A stretch of DNA of 64,000 nucleotides from Phaseolus vulgaris (Eukaryota; Streptophyta; Magnoliopsida; Fabales; Fabaceae): contig NC_023756.2 in NCBI RefSeq assembly GCF_000499845.2, positions 40,607,393-40,671,392 on the forward strand. The letters are read 5' to 3'. Positions 60,096-64,000 of this stretch are shown one piece after another. The stretch's first letter is position 1; the number at the start of each line of letters is the position of its first letter. The notes below the pieces were generated by a model that searched no databases, had not been told where the DNA came from, and worked only from the letters and a program-made list of their open reading frames with translations. A program made the position numbers and the translations under genes.

Positions 60096-63000
60096 ATTAT
60101 CAAATTGATTCACTCTCTATACGTGTGAATAAATTATATATATATATAATAATTTTTATTTAATTAATAGAATGAGTAATTAATTTAAAATTAAATTAGT
60201 ACCTATTTTCTATCTTTTTATTGTAATATTTTTTGTTCCAATTATCTAACTTATATGATTTTTATTCAATATTATTTTAAAATGGATAAATAGAATTTAA
60301 AAAATTAGAAAGTGCAATCTAAATTTAATTTATCAAACAAAATATATCACTTACAACACACAAAGATCAAAATTATTTTTATAAAATAAACTAAGAAAAA
60401 TTAAATTTACTTTACCATAAATATTTTATTGATTATTTTGAAAATTTTAAAATATTTTTTTATATGATTAACATATTTTAATTACTTATAAAAAGTAATT
60501 AAATCATCAACTTTAAATTTTTAAATTTAGTGTCTAAATATAATTTTAGACAAATAATTATATATTTCTTACAAATTATTTAACATTTTATTTTGTAAGG
60601 ATAAATTTTAGACAGTATCATAATTAATATATGTATATATTAAAAAAATTATATAATAAATATATTACAATTTTATTAAAATATGGTCTAATTTTGTTTA
60701 AAATTTTGTCTCTAGCTACATAAATATTATTTTTTTAAAATAATTATATTAATTGGAAATAAGTGAATTTTATTACGAATAAGTATTAATACTCAATAAT
60801 ACATCATGATACGGAAAACTTTTCAATATATATATTTTATTTGGCATGTTTTATCATAAATGAAATGTTCTATAATTATTATATACATTATTAATATTTA
60901 TTTATATATAAAATTACTTATGTTTTAAATTTTAAGTTAAACATTAAGGACTTGCTGGTTCAAAAATAATAATATAAAAAATATTTACTATTTTCTATAA
61001 TTAAAATTTGTAATTTTTTTATGAATATAGACTTCAAATTATATATATTAAAATCACAATTATAAATATATTACAACTAAAATATTATTACTAATTTATA
61101 TATTGTTTATATTTTGATATGATTTAGTTACTTATGTATACAACAATTTTTAAAAAAATTATAAATTATGTATTAAGAACTTAATATACATATTTACAAA
61201 TTTTGATATATAACATAATTGAATAATAAATAAGATAAATATGATATTGTTTTTACTTTTTTATAAATTTTATTTCATACCTTAAATCAACTATATCTTA
61301 TAATTATATTTAGAAAATTAATTTTTATTAATAGTAATATGGTTCTTTGTAAGTCTCTTCTTTTGACAAGATATGAAGTCAATGTTAATAAAAAATATTA
61401 CAACAAGGTCAAATTCAATAAATTATTTCTTAAAATATATAAAAAAAAATTTAGATAAAGTCCTACATTGAAATTAGTGTTACTTCTACATATTCTACCT
61501 AAAAACCATAACAACTAATTATTAATGAAATAAAGATTGTTACTACTTATTACATTTAGAATTTATTTATTTATAAATTTGAATTATTTATATTTTAAAA
61601 TTATTTAATTATTTATTATAATTAATATATAATAACTAATATATAATTATTTGTTTATATAAGATATGTTTTATATATTTTATAGGTTTCAAAATCTACA
61701 CATTACATTATATCAAATTATTCTTAAAATAATAATAATTCAAATTAATATATACAATTCTGTAATATTTTTTATTATAATTATTTTATGATATAATAAT
61801 ATGTTCCTGATGTCTGTTTTAATATAATAAAATGTTTTTTTCAATAATAATAATAATATATAAACCAAAATTATTTATTTTTATTTTTTAAATTATTTTA
61901 TTTTTATCAAACTAAATATATATATAATAAATATTCTACATTTTTAAAACAAAGTTTACAAATTCTGCTTTTTTTATATGTTTATTTATTATAATTATGT
62001 TATACTTTTTGTGCAACCTAACCTCAGTTCTATTTTTTTACTGTATTTTGTATAATAATGTTATGTTATTACTGTTATTATCACAAATTCATTAATATAT
62101 ATTTCCATTTTTTTACTGTACTATTTCTGATTTTATTACTATATTACTTGCAAGGTGATATAATGCTATGAAATTATACAAGTATTATTACATTTGAAAA
62201 TTATTATTAATATAATATTTTTTAAACATATTCTATTGAGTATGACGGTCTATAAACATGTTTTCTTTGGACAGTATGATATGTATAAATCATTCTTTCA
62301 TACTTCTTATGTTACTGGTCTCCTAATTGATGTTATTTAGACTTAAATTTGTTTTTGTGTTTATTTTGTAAGTCTATCTTAAGTCATTTGTTGTATGACA
62401 TGTATGACATTAAGTTTCATATTTCTTAATTCTGAAATTGTGGCAGCTAAAGAAAAGAAACTTAGAATTTCATTATTTTACTTTTTTTTTATTATGTTAT
62501 GTTTTGTGAATAATTGGAACGTTTTTAAAAATAAATAGGATATGAAATGAAATGCAAAGTGATAACAAGTATAATATATTTCAAGGTGTAGATTTGACAG
62601 TAACAAATTCAAACTGTTCTAATAGATTATGTTATTTATTAGTGAGATATTTAAACTTTTGTTCTATACAATTCCTTTAAGATCGGGTATGTTATGCTCT
62701 AAGTGATACTTTGCTGCCTTAAAAGTTATTTATTTAAGAGTGTAATGTGTTCAAATGTGATAGCTAGAACTTTTCACTTCTTCATTCTTACATATATGTT
62801 TATAGTTTTTTTTTTATAATGTTGAGTGTTGTCATATTAAAAAGGTCTTGACTCCATCTTTACATTGTCAACATTAAAAATTTGGCAGCTACACTATTCT
62901 TTTTTATCATCTCTCATTCTATTTTTGAATTTTTAAAAGTTGTGTCAAATTTAATATTTAATCATTGTAATTATGACTCTCCAATATAAATTTTATTCAT

Positions 63001-63119
63001 TCTAAATTTTGTAATTTGTTATTATATGTAGGAATTGAATTATCAGTCATATTGCTTTTTCAGGTCTGATTACATATATAAAACAATGTAATTTTGTAAC
63101 ATTTTTACAAAAAAGTCTC
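60096..63119. other. Very AT-rich DNA, no gene
   Basis: Three kilobases with frequent stops in all frames and no recognisable domain, RNA or tandem array. Not duplicated elsewhere in the window. It may be the body of a degenerate Helitron ending at 63141, but the left end is not identifiable. Confidence 0.5.
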
Positions 63120-63141
63120 ATGCACACGGGTCACGTACTAG
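63120..63141 (+). mobile_element. Helitron-like 3' terminus (weak)
   Basis: ATGCACACGGGTCACGTACTAG followed by T resembles plant Helitron 3' ends (GC-rich ...CGGGTCA...CTAG before T). The expected 3' hairpin is only weakly formed and no 5' TC end was found, so this is a tentative call. Confidence 0.25.
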
Positions 63142-64000
63142 TTTTTTTATTAACAAGAAAAAAAAATATAAATCACTTTAAGGGTGGTCCAACCCTTTTA
63201 CACAACACCTCACTCAGAAGCTTACCACAAATATCCTACTTGATGAGCAACTAAAAAACAAGCCATCAAATCAAAATAAAGACACATAAGAAACAACCTA
63301 ACACCTCATCCTAACCTTTTAAAAAACAAAAGGCCTAGAGTTTCTAAGTTTCTTGATCAAATACATACAAACTAGAGAATCAAGGCAACAATCAGAATAA
63401 AAAAAAGCATGTAGAGAAAATTTAGAAGTAACCTAAGACCATACCTTTAATTGAACCAAGGAAAATATTTCAGAATGATCCTTCACTCCACCTCTAAAAA
63501 TGTGCTTATTTCTGGGTCTCTACATCTCACCAACAACTGCAGTACCAACGCTTCCTCATACAACATTGATATAAACAAGTACATTAACAAGTTTGAAATG
63601 CTAGTAGCGTGAATAAGGATCACAATAATCTACTGAAGTCAACCATAACCATGCATAACATTGGTTCCAAACGAGCAGAGACAATTAAAAGCAAGAAAAA
63701 CCCCTTTATAAATTAACTCTTCCCTCTTGCACTCCCGCCAACAAAAAGCTGCTACTCTTATAAAAGTCCACTTTTGTTAACATAAGAACGTCTCCTCAAA
63801 CATGCAAAACATCTTGCTACATCCTCCCTAAAGCAAGGGGTTAGCTATACAAATTCTTTAAATCTAAAACACTACTTGTTAACATATATCATACATTCTT
63901 ATTGTTCCAAACACTATATATTCAGAATAAGAGAACTCAGCATATTTTTCTTTACATGTAATCAAAGCTCGGGTTTTTCTATGTACCACCGCAAAGACCT
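63142..64000 (-). mobile_element. LINE 3' end, continues beyond the window
   Basis: T-run, then AAGGGTGGTCCAACCCTTTTACAC, similar to the 3' terminus at 46850-46905. Sequence around 63420-63560 (ccatacctttaattgaaccaagg, atgatccttcactccacctctaaaaatgtgcttatttctgggtctctac) resembles the region just before the ORF2 stop of the other LINEs read in reverse. No long open frame. Confidence 0.65.

Noticed and set aside
60096..63119. Search for RNA genes or hidden exons in the AT-rich tract
   Set aside because: No tRNA-like cloverleaf, no open frame with a domain and no conserved copy in the window to support one.

Overview
The window is nuclear DNA from a flowering plant. It is AT-rich, has a plant-type cytochrome P450 gene with the usual single phase-0 intron, and is packed with plant LINE, gypsy, CACTA and Mutator-like elements. 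The repeat families suggest a legume of the Phaseolus/Vigna group; that is inference from general familiarity, not from a search. No rRNA, tRNA, CRISPR array or bacterial-style operon was seen.

The main structure is a tandem segmental duplication in direct orientation. Unit A is about 1-21480 and unit B about 21481-46795. A third partial copy of the promoter-side segment lies at about 54866-56381. Each unit carries one intact P450 gene of the CYP71 type on the minus strand: gene A with exons 15916-16863 and 14647-15258, gene B with exons 43093-44040 and 41601-42212. Both encode 519 residues and differ at six positions. Each unit also carries a dead third P450 (intron plus the last 40 nt of exon 1 at 1201-2619 in A; exon 2 tail plus the same relic at 22190-22370 and 27195-28641 in B). 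Extra copies of the P450 upstream region stand without a gene (19636-20480, 46131-46795, 55741-56381). The locus looks like an old P450 tandem cluster that has expanded and collapsed several times.

Because the two units are alignable, many insertions can be dated relative to the duplication. Elements in both units include an Athila-like gypsy LTR inserted in exon 1 of the relic P450, a 45-bp minisatellite, and two broken LINE fragments. Elements only in A include a complete 2014-bp CACTA element with ACT target duplication (7287-9300), a short 5'-truncated LINE (13345-13483) and a ~460-bp TIR insertion (142-600). Elements only in B include a long LINE (22371-27194), a 776-bp Mutator-like element with a 9-bp target duplication (30290-31065) and a 3.4-kb LINE (37221-40609). 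Several have their empty site visible in the other unit.

Right of gene B the sequence is nested transposon debris. A LINE (46796-47299 and 52052-54865) is split by a gag-only gypsy retrotransposon with two ~1-kb LTRs (47300-52051). After it come the third promoter copy, another LINE fragment (56382-57996), a probable solo gypsy LTR (58250-60095), 3 kb of very AT-rich DNA without genes, and a LINE 3' end running out of the window (63142-64000). The only apparently functional protein-coding genes are the two P450s. All other reading frames belong to transposable elements, mostly broken.
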